DNA from: Undaria pinnatifida
Taxonomy: Eukaryota > Sar > Phaeophyceae > Laminariales > Alariaceae
NCBI GenBank assembly: GCA_012845835.1
Contig: JABAKD010000020.1
Location: forward strand, 16,652,306 to 16,716,305
Reading direction: 5' to 3'
Length of the DNA: 64,000 nucleotides
Shown: in pieces, positions 37,460 to 48,400 of the stretch
Position numbering within the stretch: position 1 is the stretch's first letter
Layout: each line of letters starts with the position of its first letter
Position numbers and translations under genes: made by a program
The notes under the pieces: model-generated
Database searches by the model: none
Told to the model about the DNA's origin: nothing
Seen by the model: the letters and a program-made list of their open reading frames with translations, nothing else

Positions 37460-38030
37460 CTATGCTGTCTCCGGCCCCGGCAATCAGCCTAGCTGAGCCG
37501 CCTCCGGCAGCAAGCTCACAACTGGGTCGATGGATCTGTCAAGCATGGGGGCTACGATCCGCGAGGATGCGTTTTCTGCTGCTGTGGTGCTTGCTGCTAC
37601 CAGATTGCTGCTGCTGCTGCTTACTACTGCTAAAAAAAAAGCAAACGTTTGGTCATATTCCGTACTGGTGGTATGATAATTCTCGAGCTAGCTACTACTA
37701 CTACTGCTGTATCTATATTTTGTCTACGCAGTCTCCAGCCCAAGTAAGCAGCGTACTTACTAGCTGAGCCGCCTCCGGCAGCAAGACCACAACTGAGACG
37801 GTGGATCTGTCAGCAGGGGCTGCGACCCGCCAGAATCCGGGGTCTGCTGCTGGTGCTTGCTGCTGCCAGTGCTGCTGCTGCCGTTGCTGCTGCTGCCGTT
37901 GCTGCTGCTGTCGTTGCTGCTGCTGCTGCTGCTGCTGCTGCTTCGACGACGACTGCCCTTTTGCCTTTTTACAATTTTGGTCACATTTCGAACTGGTATG
38001 ATCGTATTACTACTGTTACGGCTTCAGCCG
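37460..38030 (+). repeat. About 270-bp tandem duplication with (CTG)n tracts
   Basis: The two units share AGCTGAGCCGCCTCCGGCAGC (37491 and 37762) and end with TTGGTCA..TTCCG-ACTGGT..TATGAT blocks (37650 and 37977). Each has a (CTG)n/(GCTGCTGCC)n run, longer in the second (37855-37945). Confidence 0.85.
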
Positions 38031-38329
38031 GCACAGGATTCGCATCACACTGTATACCATGCCTGGTGATTGTTCTACACGCTGTGATGACAAATAAATG
38101 ATCGGAGCATCGGCACGAGAGAGGCAGGAAGCGGTAAGATTTGTATGAATTACGGATGGATCCGCGGGTCAGACTTGGGGACGCCTGCACAGCAATGGCC
38201 CTCAGCTGTAAAGTTTGAAAATGGCGGATCCGCGGGCCAGATCCGCTGGTTTGACCCGCGGGCCAGCCGAAAACGATTCGCGGGTCATGATGGCTTGACC
38301 CGCGAGTGACCCGTATCTCGCGGGTCATG

Positions 38330-38605
38330 AATCGACCGGACCGGCGAGATTTTGAGAACCTCTTAACCCGACCCGACCCGACCCGCGAGATTTTGAAACC
38401 TCTCGACCCGACCCGACCCGACCCGACCCGCGAGATTTCTCAAGCCTATTGACCCGACTCGACCCGACCCGACCCGCGAGATTTGGAAACCCCTTGACCC
38501 GACCCGACCCGATCCGACCCGGTGAATTTTAAAATGTTATGACCCGACCCGAACCGACCCGCGAGATTTTGAAACCCCCTTGACCCGACCCGCGGGACCC
38601 GTGAC
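38330..38605. repeat. GACCC minisatellite, right array
   Basis: It uses the same pentamer-plus-spacer unit as the left array (GCGAGATTTTGAAAC between GACCC runs), in five or six higher-order units. It reaches to within 10 bp of the element's right end. Confidence 0.9.
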
Positions 38606-39400
38606 AAGCCCTGGAAAATATGCCATGCGGACCGACTTTGCCCGAGATTCTTCACCCCCCGCACCCTTTCAAGGTCCGACCGACTTTCAACCATGGGCGC
38701 CACGTCATGTAGCATGCATAGAACTGCGCGCTGTCATATATCGGATCCCTTCAGAGCAAGCATTGCAATAACGCTTCGGCACACAGCACGAACCGCTGCT
38801 CAACCATAGACAGCTCGCACACCCCACGTACACGTATGTATCTATGAATAGCGGAGAAAGGGGTGGGACAAAGGGACAAAGGAAGTGACAGTCCCGCTAC
38901 ACGCGCACGATCCTCTTGACCGACACATTCACCACCTCGCGCCCGCCTTGCGAGTTCGCACACCGCATTCTGTTGAAACCCTCGCTACCGATGACGCCAC
39001 CATCGACCCTGACGATGCACGCACACCGCTATCTCGTCCGCCTTGCGTATTCCTACACCGCATTCTGTGGAAATCCACGCAGGGAGAGGACGCCACCACT
39101 TAAACTTGGTAGTTAAGAACTTGGGCTCACTTGAAATGCCCGGAAAATAGCCAATAATACACTATCCATACACTGAAGCCTATATAAGATGCCCCATTGA
39201 AAAATAAGAAGAATAAGAACCGAGCCTCGGACAAAAAAAGATATCCTTAAGTGATGGCGCGATCTGTAGTCGTACACTACTGGTAATGTACCAAACAACG
39301 GCGTTTTCGACTGTTGAAATGTAGACCTTGAAATAATCGGGAGGATATTACTTGTAGTCTTCTACATGGCCTTGTACATGTAGTCTTGTAGCCATGCAGT

Positions 39401-39723
39401 CTACATGACGTGGCGCCCATGGTTGACATTCGGTCGGAATTTGAAAGGGTGTGGGGCGTGAAGAGCCTCGGCCAAAGTCGGTCCGCGTGGTATATATTTC
39501 CGATAGAAAGCGGTATGGGTCACGTCAGAAAGCGGCGACGGCCGAGCTGACAAGCCGCGGTACGATGTACGATGTACCGCAAGGGGTTGGTGTCAGAAAT
39601 AAAAAACGGATACGAGGCTGTGTTGACCAATCAGCGTCGCAGATTGGGGCCGAAAGTTTAGGTGTGTTCTGTACCGCACGGTGGCGCGGAATGGTTGTGG
39701 TGTACCGCTTTCTGTCGTCTACG
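39401..39723 (+). repeat. Repeat F, intact copy
   Basis: This is the uninterrupted counterpart of 36610-38712 in opposite orientation, at roughly 80-85 percent identity by eye. Together with the split copy it brackets a 690-bp spacer and could fold into a large cruciform. Confidence 0.85.
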
Positions 39724-40440
39724 TATCATATATAGGTAAAATGCTAGGGTATGTTGTCGTGAGCACCACTCACACGTGCATCAGACGTGGACGCGACATC
39801 TACAGGAGCACAACATCTTCGACATGAAAAAAACAGGACGTATAATCGTATATTATCCAATGTGAAAGGGAATTACGGCAGATGTGTCAAAAGTGTGATA
39901 AACCACACTACTGACCTATTAATAGTTCGTTGGGTACTTGGTACGTACTGTCTGCGTGATCGCCTCCCAACCTGTGCCGAACGAAGTAACATATGCCGAA
40001 CGAAGTAGGAATGTAATTGAGCGTGGACACATCAAGGGTCCCTTTAAAACATTTAAGCCCGTGTGCTGATTTGCACTTCTCCCCCTCGTGTTCTCCCCCT
40101 CGTGTTCATTGGCGATGGCATTGCATGACCACATCACCTTGTTTGCTGTATTTGCAATATGTGTCTCTTTCTTGTAATTGGTGACCTCAGAGTCCCACAT
40201 CGGCAAGGTTATTGATTGTGCTGGATGTACATGGGTAAAATATCAGTTTATCGTCAAGACCACACACCTGTTGAAAAGTAGCTGTCATATCTGGCACGCA
40301 TTTTTAGTCGTAATATTGTATATTTAGAAAAATAAAAATATGTGTAGCAACATAACTATCGCAAACTTCCCACACAAGTCACTATCAAATAATCGCAGGT
40401 AGCATATTTTGCTATCATCCACCTCCGTCCCCCGCCACCA
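39724..40440. other. Intergenic, no recognised gene
   Basis: No domain-bearing or splice-consistent frame. The composition becomes AT-rich near 40300-40400. Confidence 0.4.
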
Positions 40441-40456
40441 TCACCACACACACGCA

Positions 40457-41125
40457 TCCCCCCCCCCCCCCCCCCTCCCCCGCCGCCTCACCTGCAATCG
40501 AATCTACTAAGAGTAATGAACACTACCAGACAGGTGATATCACCTCATTACCTATCCAGCCAGCCATACCGTAGCTCCAATTCATTTATTCCCCCCCCCC
40601 CCCTGCCCCCCTCCTTCCCCGCCACCTGCACCACCACCTGGACCTAGCACGTATTGTAAGTTCCTACCTTGTATACATTGAATGCGACCTAAAGCGGTTG
40701 GAATTCCCCCGCCCCTCCCCCCCTTCGTTTGGTTCTTTCCCGCTGCCTCACCTACAATCGATCCGCTCAGAGTAATGAACACTACCAGACAGGTGATATC
40801 ACCTCATTACTTATCCAGCCAGCCATACCGTAGCTCCAACCCCCCCCCCCCCCCCTCCTTCCCCGCTACCTGCACCATTGCCTAGACCTAGCACCACGCC
40901 TATAGTAAGTTCCTACCAGGTATACATATATGCGACCTAAAGCGGTTGGAATTCCCTCCCCCCCCCCCCCCCCCCCCCTTCGAACATGCCGCCCTCCCCT
41001 CACCGGTTGTACGATTTACAGGATATACATAGTAAACTGATGCATTCCTTCCACAACCGTCAGATTTGTCCCCGTGAAAGGGTTATAGTTTCCGCGCACA
41101 TATTGAATCCCCCCCCCCCCCCCTG
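40457..41125. repeat. 259-bp tandem repeat with poly-C tracts
   Basis: AGTAATGAACACTACCAGAC and GTGATATCACCTCATTAC occur at about 40514 and 40773 in two long units, each bounded by C runs of 13-22 bases (40460, 40592, 40840, 40962, 41108). Confidence 0.9.
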
Positions 41126-41420
41126 CTCCTCTTTTTTCGCCCCCGGCCCCCGGGTTTTGTTTTTTGTTTTTGTTTTTCTTTCTTCTTAAAACTCTGCCCT
41201 TCCTCCTGTCGTGCCCGGGTGACGCCTATTTTGTGTATGAATCCTGTCCAATGAGCGATCAGAAAAAACTGATATGTTTTTATTTTCGTCTAATAAAACT
41301 CCTCACCGGTTATACGACTTACAGGATGTACTTGATAAACTGATGCATATCCTTCACAGCTGTCAGATTTTGTCCCCCTCAAAAAGGGGTTTCATAGTTT
41401 CCGCGCGCAGATTGGTTAGC
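40995..41420. repeat. Second direct repeat (about 310-bp spacing)
   Basis: CTCACCGGTTRTACGAYTTACAGGAT and AAACTGATGCAT recur at 40998 and 41304, each followed by TAGTTTCCGCGC at about 41087 and 41394. Confidence 0.8.
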
Positions 41421-41600
41421 ATCACCCTGTTGACCCTGGTACAAGCTACACTGCAGTTCCAAGGGGAGTCGCCCACCTATATCCTTAATTAGGACACACC
41501 CAGTAATACGCGCGATCGGAGTATCACACAGCTTGCAAAGATGAGTTTCGACGAAATCTTCGATCTCACAGCTGGAGAGCATTTTAATTTTTATAATATA
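41410..41600 (+). repeat. Repeat family B, copy 2
   Basis: The best-preserved copy. It encodes [20 protein letters not shown] from 41541 and stays open for 111 codons, but the later part shows no family. Upstream it shares GTAATACGCGCGATCGGAGT and TCACACAGCTTGCAAAGATG with the other copies. Confidence 0.7.
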
Positions 41601-41924
41601 GGTAACTATTGCTACGAGTACGAGTATAACTTTTGCGCATTGACAAAACCACGAAAACATTGCTGTCATAGGCTTCTTCCCTATATGTCACACAGCGGCA
41701 GTATTGTAGCTCAGCACCACAGCACCACCAGCATCGACATACCAGATACCTCGCAGTCCACAAGCACGGCTGACTCTTTGCACTTGCTTGTGGACGACGG
41801 GCCACCGCCGCGAGCACGGAGGCTCGAAGCTGGGTCTGGTGCCGTGTTTACGCTTCTGTCCACCCAAATCAAATAATATACGATTGAGTTTTAATTGTCA
41901 ATACTGCTGTTTGGATGTCAACGA

Positions 41925-41990
41925 CAAAATGATGAGTTTCGACGAAATCCTCGATTGCAGAGCAGATGAGTTGTCTGTTCATTCTTTATA
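41925..41990 (+). repeat. Repeat family B, copy 3 (partial)
   Basis: ATGATGAGTTTCGACGAAATCCTCGATTG repeats the MSFDEI-coding core about 390 bp after copy 2. Confidence 0.6.
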
Positions 41991-42180
41991 AAACTGTCAT
42001 GCTGTAGATATGTAATCAAATATCATATGTCTCAAAAAGTCGCTTCTGCGCTCTCTCTCCTCTCTTACGCCTGTCATCACGCATTGCTCATCTCATCCCA
42101 TCCCATCCCATCTCATCTCATCCCGTCCCATCCCATGCATCCCCCCCCCCTTCCCCCCCCAATTCCCATCCCCGATACAG

Positions 42181-42520
42181 CGCGCGGCACACTGGGCATC
42201 CCCGCTGGCGCAGACAGCAGCTCGAGGAATAGCTTGTCAACGGGCAGCTGAGAGCAACAGCGGGTCATCATCAACTTTGGGACTGGGGGCGGCGGCGGCA
42301 GCGGCGGCAGCCATTGCCGCGGCGTGCGGCGTTTCTATCGGCGGGGGGCATGGTCTGGTTGCGGAGTGTCGGCAGGACAGTTATGCGGATGGGGGCGGCG
42401 GGGAGGGTGGGGGTGGAGGGGTGGGCAGGCAGGACTCTCGAACATTCAACAGGGAGGACTCGCGAACGATGAACAGGGAGGACTCGAGATCGGCCATGTG
42501 GCCTAACAGGGATCGTCCAA
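42181..42520 (+). CDS. Candidate internal exon of a low-complexity protein
   Basis: An open 340-nt segment lies between a pyrimidine-rich acceptor (CCCGATACAG) and a consensus donor (CCAA|GTGAGT). The frame reads SNSGSSSTLGLG, a poly-Ala run (AAAAAAAA), a Gly-rich stretch, and then three imperfect repeats of the type NREDSRT (GRQDSRTFNREDSRTMN). The Arg-Asp-Ser repeats look protein-like rather than random. I could not find partner exons with confidence, so the gene and its function are unknown. The frame could also be chance in GC-rich DNA. Confidence 0.35.
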
Positions 42521-43084
42521 GTGAGTGGGTGTGGGTTGTTGGGTTGTTCAGTCGGAGTGGTGGGGTGGTGTGGCTGTGTGGTGAAGGAGTGGTAGAGTGA
42601 GGTGGTATGGTGGCGGATGGATAAGAGTTATATGCGTGACGGACTGGTACATTAGATACATTTGATGCATTGGTACACATTGCAGTGCATGCGAAGTGCA
42701 CCAATACGATTTTAACACTGCGCAGTAGTTTGTTGTTCACCTGGTACTAGGTATATCAATATCGACTACTGTCGCTGTGTGGACTCTGCTGTCCTACTGA
42801 GCGAGTGCGGCTTCGAGTTTACACCGCGGCAAAATAAAGGATTGCTTTTTCGAGCTAGCTGAAGCCGGGGTCTACGACGTATATTCTTCGCCCGACCGCC
42901 GCCTGAGAATCGCATGTGCGATTTTCCAAATTCTCCAGATTAACCAACGCACTCACGTTGAACACTTTGTTACAAACTCGCTGCCTATCGAATTCGTGTG
43001 TAGAGTCGGGCCGTTTTTTTAATAGTACGTACTCGCTCTCGGTCGAAGTGAGAAGAAATGCCGTAGTTGTGTATTTTTGTTGCG

Positions 43085-43395
43085 ATGTATAGTAGCAATT
43101 GGTGATGGTGATGTTGGTGAGGCGGTTGTGGTGTTGTTGGTGTTGATGTTGCTGGTGGTGGTGGTGGCATATATGGTCGGTGCTGGTGTTGCCCTTGGTT
43201 GTGGTCGTGGATATTGTGTTTGTTGTGTTGGCGATGGTGGTGTTGCTGGAGTTGGTCGTGTTTTAGCTGTACAAACAGTCGTATATTGCTGTTTACTGGG
43301 TTTTTGGTGCTGATCGTGTTGGTGACGGTGGTGGCGTTAGTAGTTTTTCGTTGTGGTTTTGGTTGTCGTTGTTGTTTGTGGTGTGTATGTTGTTT
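43085..43395 (+). repeat. Degenerate GTT/GGT-rich tract
   Basis: Variants of GGTGTTGTTGGTGATGTTG dominate. Open frames here are Val/Leu/Cys-rich artefacts of the composition. Confidence 0.7.
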
Positions 43396-43689
43396 TCAGG
43401 TATTAGCCGCTTGATCCGTTCGGTGTCTTTCTATCGGATGGCGTATACGGGAAGGTCCATTTTTACGTTAGACTACGATTATGGAAAAAAAATTAGCGAT
43501 TTTTTCTGGCGATTATTTTTGTAGTTTTGAGGCTCCAAAAACAACTGCATCAGGGATAAGGGGCGTCCATTATGGCTTCTGATTTTTCGAAAGTGGTTTT
43601 ATTTTGAATTGGTAGGTCTTGTTTTGCCCTTTGCCTTCGTTTTTGAAATCTGGCACGTACACTGTCGCCGGCGACGTTAGGTCGCCACC

Positions 43690-43825
43690 GCCTCTGCTGC
43701 TGTCTCTGCTGCTGTCTCTGCTGCTGCGCTGCTGCTGTGCTGCTGCTGTGCTGCTGCTGTGCTGCTGCTGTGCTGCTGCTGTGGTGGTTTTCATGGTCGT
43801 GGTGGTGGTGGTGGTGCTGTCGCGT
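43690..43825 (+). repeat. (CTGCTGCTGTG)n and (GTGGTG)n tracts
   Basis: GCTGCTGTGCT repeats five times between 43730 and 43785 (period about 12), next to CTGCTGTCT units and a GTGGTGGTG run. Confidence 0.85.
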
Positions 43826-43964
43826 TTGTTCGAGGACAAAGCTTTGTCTCGCACACATCAAGCGCGGCATGCTGTCGTATAGTGTGTTTGTGATTCTTGG
43901 TTGTGGGTGATGGTGAAGTGTACAGCAGACAGGTATCATACCAGGTACATTATAGGCAGTTGCT

Positions 43965-44030
43965 GTTGTTCTCACATTAACTCGCATAATCAAGTCCGTG
44001 GTCACGGGACAGGCTCCGGTCACTCTGTGG
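43965..44030 (-). repeat. Repeat family A, partial copy (3' segment only)
   Basis: The inverted terminal part GTTGTTCTCACATTAACTCGC ... GGACAGGCTCCGGTCACTCT matches the AAC-tailed end of the full copies. Confidence 0.75.
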
Positions 44031-44097
44031 TGACATGTGATACTTGGTACGAGGTATTATCCAAAAGTCATATAATCGCAGTTCTGAGAGGTTGGAA

Positions 44098-44200
44098 GAG
44101 CTGTTATTTCTGGGCTCAGAAATCACCAAATCCGCTGATTTCTGGCCTCGATTATTTCTGAACCCAGAAATAACGATGATTTCTGATCGCATAGTGGATG
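44098..44200. repeat. Clustered inverted repeats (TTATTTCTG/CAGAAATAA)
   Basis: TTATTTCTG-AACC-CAGAAATAA is a perfect 9-bp stem at 44152-44173. Partial arms (GTTATTTCTGG, CTCAGAAATCA, ATTTCTGGCC) lie on both sides, so the whole segment can fold in several ways. It is possibly a small foldback element. Confidence 0.6.
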
Positions 44201-44279
44201 GTTTTTATTTTTGGCATCGGAGATCCCTATTGAAGAGAGAAATAATCGCTGAAAATATTTCCCATAATAGTTGGTCTTG

Positions 44280-45020
44280 AGGGATATTTTTGTTTTTTGC
44301 TTCATAGAACCATTTTTTGATGTTTTGAATGTTGAAATTGAAATTTGAAATTTAAGTTTTTGAATTGTTCGCGTTGAAATGTTGCATTTTGCATTTCCAG
44401 TTTTGAATTTTGAATCGCTCGTTTTGAATTGTTGAATTATTGAAGTTTGCATGCCGATTTGTTGTTTACGTTTTTATTTTCGCCCTTGACCCACCCGCTC
44501 AGCGCCGGCGAGTACAGGGGGACAAAATATTGTTAAGAGCTCGGTGCTTCTACTGGTTTTAATACCCGGTGTAAATCGTGTACTGCACGATACGGAAGGC
44601 GCACAAGTGAAAAGGTCCAATGTGCAAACTGAACTCACATGGCCGCGGGTATCCACTCAACTACAGCATAGAGTTCCCCCGTTCCCACAACTAACCAACT
44701 CGCGGCTACAAACTACACCGGTTGGGCTGCCTGCACCGTACAAACCGCACGGTAATTGTGAGTATACACGAACGCTCCCGCTGTCTGGAGTGAGTCAATA
44801 GGAATAAAACAAGAACAAAGCCGTGAATCCATAATTGAATTAGCAATAAAAATAGAATACGGGAAATAAATGTTGTATTCTAGCTAAAAACCAAAATTAG
44901 AAGGAGCGGAAACCTAGTAACTAATTGTCCAACAAAATTCCACCCTATTCTTACAACTGAGCTATTTATACGTCGTAGGGAATAAAAAAAACAGTTATTG
45001 GTGTACTAATTTTACATTTT
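44280..45020. other. AT-rich interval before the PRPP synthetase gene
   Basis: No supported exon. It contains TTGAATTTTGAA-type words at 44320-44440 and a 24-bp match (GCACGATACG-GAAGGCGCACA) to the LINE remnant at the window start, at 44587-44608. Confidence 0.4.
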
Positions 45021-45022
45021 TT

Positions 45023-45340
45023 AAGGATTGCAAGACCAGAAGCATCACGTGGCGAAGATATTTTTTTATCAACCCTTCTTCGAGTAGAGGCGAGGATCCC
45101 GTGCGATTGGTGTTGGTATTTGTTGGTGGGAAGGGGAGCATCGTCCGATCCGATCTGCCCTCCTTTTTTTGTTTGTTACATTCTTCAAGGATTGCAAGAC
45201 CAGAAGCATCACGTGGCGAAGATATTTTTTTATCAACCCTTCTTCGAGTAGAGGCGAGGACCCCGTGCGATTGGTGTTGGTATTTGTTGGTGGGAAGGGG
45301 AGCATCGTCCGATCCGATTTGCCCTCCTTTTTTGTTTGTT
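45023..45340 (+). repeat. 164-bp tandem duplication just upstream of the PRPP synthetase start
   Basis: AAGGATTGCAAGACCAGAAG begins units at 45023 and 45187. The units differ at only a few positions (for example GGATCCCG versus GGACCCCG). The second ends about 120 bp before the start codon, so the duplication lies in the 5' leader, in a leader intron or in the promoter. Confidence 0.93.
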
Positions 45341-45461
45341 TTGCTTTGCTTTGTTCGGTTTTGTTTTATTTTCACCTGTTGCACCCGTGTTGGTTGTTCG
45401 ACGGTTTTTTTTTTTTTTCGGTTTTCTCGTTTGCTTCTTTTGGTTGACAGAATCTGGTGGA

Positions 45462-48400
45462 ATGAAGATATTTTCGGGCAACGCTAACCCCGCTTTGGCC
45501 AAGGACATCGCGGCGTACCTGGGCATCAACCTGGGAAGGGTTAAGGTAGGGGAGGGGTGCCCACGCAAGCCCTGCGTCAGCGTTGTTGGCAACGTCAACG
45601 GCGATGCTGCTCTACACGCCGCTGTATCGTGTTGCCCTGAATTGCAAAAATCACCCCACCCCCACCCCAGCCCCAACCCCCCCCGTTTCTTCGTTTCGGC
45701 GTTTTGGTGCTTCGATTTTTTCTACAGTCCGTGCGTTCCTACAAAATCGTCAGCGCTAGGTTTGCCCCATTGCATAGTGCCGTAGTCGATATTTTCCTTT
45801 TCAAGCTGGGTGGTACGTTGGCCGCAAATGCTTATTCCTCCCTTGTTAAAAGCAAAAACTACACCAGTAGTGTGCACTAGGTATACGTCAGGTGTGATCT
45901 ACAGTAGCACGTACCTGGCAGGTGAAACGAAACTCATCTTACCAAGCTGCGCGACACTTCGGTCGCGAGTGTTTGCCATTCATTCATTTTATATAAGTTG
46001 ACTTGTCACGTGCTATTTTTCGTTTTGGCGTTTGTGGTGGAACAGGTGGACCGTTTCGCGGATGGGGAGGTGAACGTCATGGTCAAGGAGAACGTTCGGG
46101 GTAAGGACGTCTACATCATACAGCCGACGTGCATGCCCGTCAACGAGAACCTTGTCGAGTTGCTGCTCATGGTGAGTTGCTCATCATTCACCAACCACGC
46201 TACCAGGTACATAAGAGACCGCGCTTTGACCCTTTCGACTGACCGCGCCCCCTGCCCTAAACGTAGTACGCGAAGGTGAACAACGACCTTGACGCCACGG
46301 GAAAAACAGTCGCTCACATAACACATACTTCGAAGTAATATATTATCTAAAAGATGCTACTGTAGGTTGTCGTTTTTTTCTTTGTAGTTACTCCGGGCAA
46401 TAGTCCGTTGGAGACGAGGGGGCGGGGGTGGAAAGGGCGCGCGCGCGCGTGGGGGGGGGGGGGGGGGGCGTAGGTCAGTTCGAGATTTTGTGTCTCTTGA
46501 AAATCGGTGCTTGCGTCTCGCTTTCGCTACTTGGTAAAGAACCCCCCCCCCCCCCCCCCCCCCTTTCCGCCCTCCCCCTCCGCACCGCCCCCGCCGCTGT
46601 CGTTGTTTTTCTTGTTAATGTTACAGTTGTTACAGTTATTGTTATCCAGGTTGTGATAATTGCTGTTGCTTGCGCTGTTAGTGCTGTTATTACTGGTGTG
46701 GCTGCTGCTGTTGCTGGTGGTGGTGGTGGTGGTGGTGGCGGTGGTGGTGGTGGTGGTGGTGGTGGTGGTGGTGGTGGTGGTGTTGCTGCTAGTGTTGCTT
46801 TTGTTGCTGCTAACGGTGCTGTTGGTATTGTTACTGCTGTTGCCGTTGCTGCCGCCGCTGCTGCCGCCGCTGCTGCCGCTGCTGCTGTTGACGCTGTTGC
46901 TGTTGGTGTTGTTGCTGTTGCCGGTGCTACTATTGTTGGTGCTGGGTTTTGTTTGTCTATGTTGGTGTTGCCGTTAATCTTGCCATTGCCGTTTGCTTAG
47001 GTGAGCACAATGCGTCGGTCGTCGGCGAGACGCATCACCGCGGTGATCCCGTACTACGGGTACGCTCGACAGGACCGCAAGATGACCGCGAGGGTCCCCA
47101 TCTCCGCCGCTGACGTGGCCCGACTAATGGAGGCCATGGGTGAGACACAGCAACGGGCACATATGACAGGGAGATATACACGGACTTTCACTTTCTCTTC
47201 TTTTCTTTTCTTTTCTTTTCTTTGTTTCTTTTTTTTCCGATTGACTTGAGTCTGATGTGCGTATGCGTAGTGATAGGTACCACGTGTAATATAAACGTGA
47301 TAGTCTTCCTTGGGTAGCAAGCGGTATGGTCGTTTTTTTCAGGCGCAAGTAGTGAGACGTATGCACCAGTATGGACCTGGCACATCGTAGGCTGACTACC
47401 GATTTCACTTTTTTTTATGTTTCTGGTGGAGGCATGAATTGCGTCAGCTGTGATATATGCGTGTACCACCTTTGGTTTGTGTTTTTTCTCTGGGGTATTC
47501 CTCAGCTCCAGAGTCACTGGAGCCTGTCCTGTGACCACGGACTTGATTATGCGAGTTAATGTGAGAACAACAACAACAACAACAACACGGACATAGACAC
47601 CCAGTCATGAGAGGCACAATGGCACACACAGAGAGGGAGAGCGATGGGGGGGGGGGGAGAGAGAGAAGGGGAGGGGAAGGAGTCACTGGAGCCTGTCCTG
47701 TGACCACGGGCTTGATTATGCGAGTTAATGTGAGAACAACAACAACAACAACACGGACATCGACACCCAGTCATGAGAGGCACAATGGCACACACAGAGA
47801 GGGAGAGCGATGGGGGGGGGGGGGAGAGAGAAGGGGAGGGGAAGGTTGGGGTTGGGGCAAGGGGGAGTGTAGCAGAGAGGAAGACGGCGAAGGAAAAAGA
47901 GGGAGGGAAAAATAAAGACAGACGGGGGGCCAGAAGGACAGAAGAAAGTAGAGTAACAAATGTGATAGATGATTTCCACGAAGACCAAATGCGTGTGATG
48001 TGTGTTGTCCGTGGTTGTCGTTCGGTAAGGGGAATACTTTTACTACCCCCCCTCCCTCCTCCCAGTCCTCCCCCTGCACTGCCCCCCAGCACCTTCACCC
48101 CCCCCCCCTCCCAGTGGCTAGCTTTGCGTTGCAAAATTGTACTCGTTTTTGTCCACCGCAACGCGTTTGTTTCTGTAGGGGTGGACCGGGTCGTGGCTGT
48201 GGATCTCCACTGCGGGCAGATTCAGGGTTTCTTTGGACCCCGCGTTCCCGTGGACAACCTCGATGGGGGCGTTATTGGGGTGGGGTACTTCGGGGACACG
48301 GACCTGCACAACCCCGGTACGCACTCAGACATGCCAGAAACATGTTGTAAAGTTCTCCCCAATGGATTCCTTGCTCATGCGAAAGAGGAAGTATGGCACT

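Larger units (their letters stand above)
36831..38613. mobile_element. Non-autonomous hAT-like element made largely of satellite DNA
   Basis: The ends are CAGGGCTTTTCACG and, inverted, CAGGGCTTGTCACG, the CAGGG start typical of hAT terminal inverted repeats. The flanking 8-mers are GAGAATAT (36823-36830) and GAAAATAT (38614-38621), an 8-bp target duplication with one mismatch, as hAT elements make. The paralogous repeat at 39401-39723 shows the unoccupied site around 39470-39500. The inside has no transposase. It consists of ACCCG-based minisatellite next to both ends and a duplicated CTG-rich core. Confidence 0.8.
36610..38712 (-). repeat. About 320-bp repeat F, inverted copy split by a 1.78-kb insertion
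   Basis: The outer parts 36610-36830 and 38614-38712 together align, inverted, to the continuous copy at 39401-39723. Shared blocks include GACGACAGAAAGCGGTATAC, ACGGTACGATGTACCGCAAG and CATGACGTGGCGCCCATGG. The interruption is the hAT-like element 36831-38613. Confidence 0.85.

Noticed and set aside
40457-41125. CRISPR-like array
   Set aside because: Only two long units with C-runs, no regular 25-40-bp repeat and spacer pattern, and a eukaryotic context. Ordinary tandem duplication.
46428-47000. 190-codon Val/Ala/Gly-rich frame
   Set aside because: It lies in PRPS intron 2 and reflects GGT/GCT repeats and homopolymer runs.
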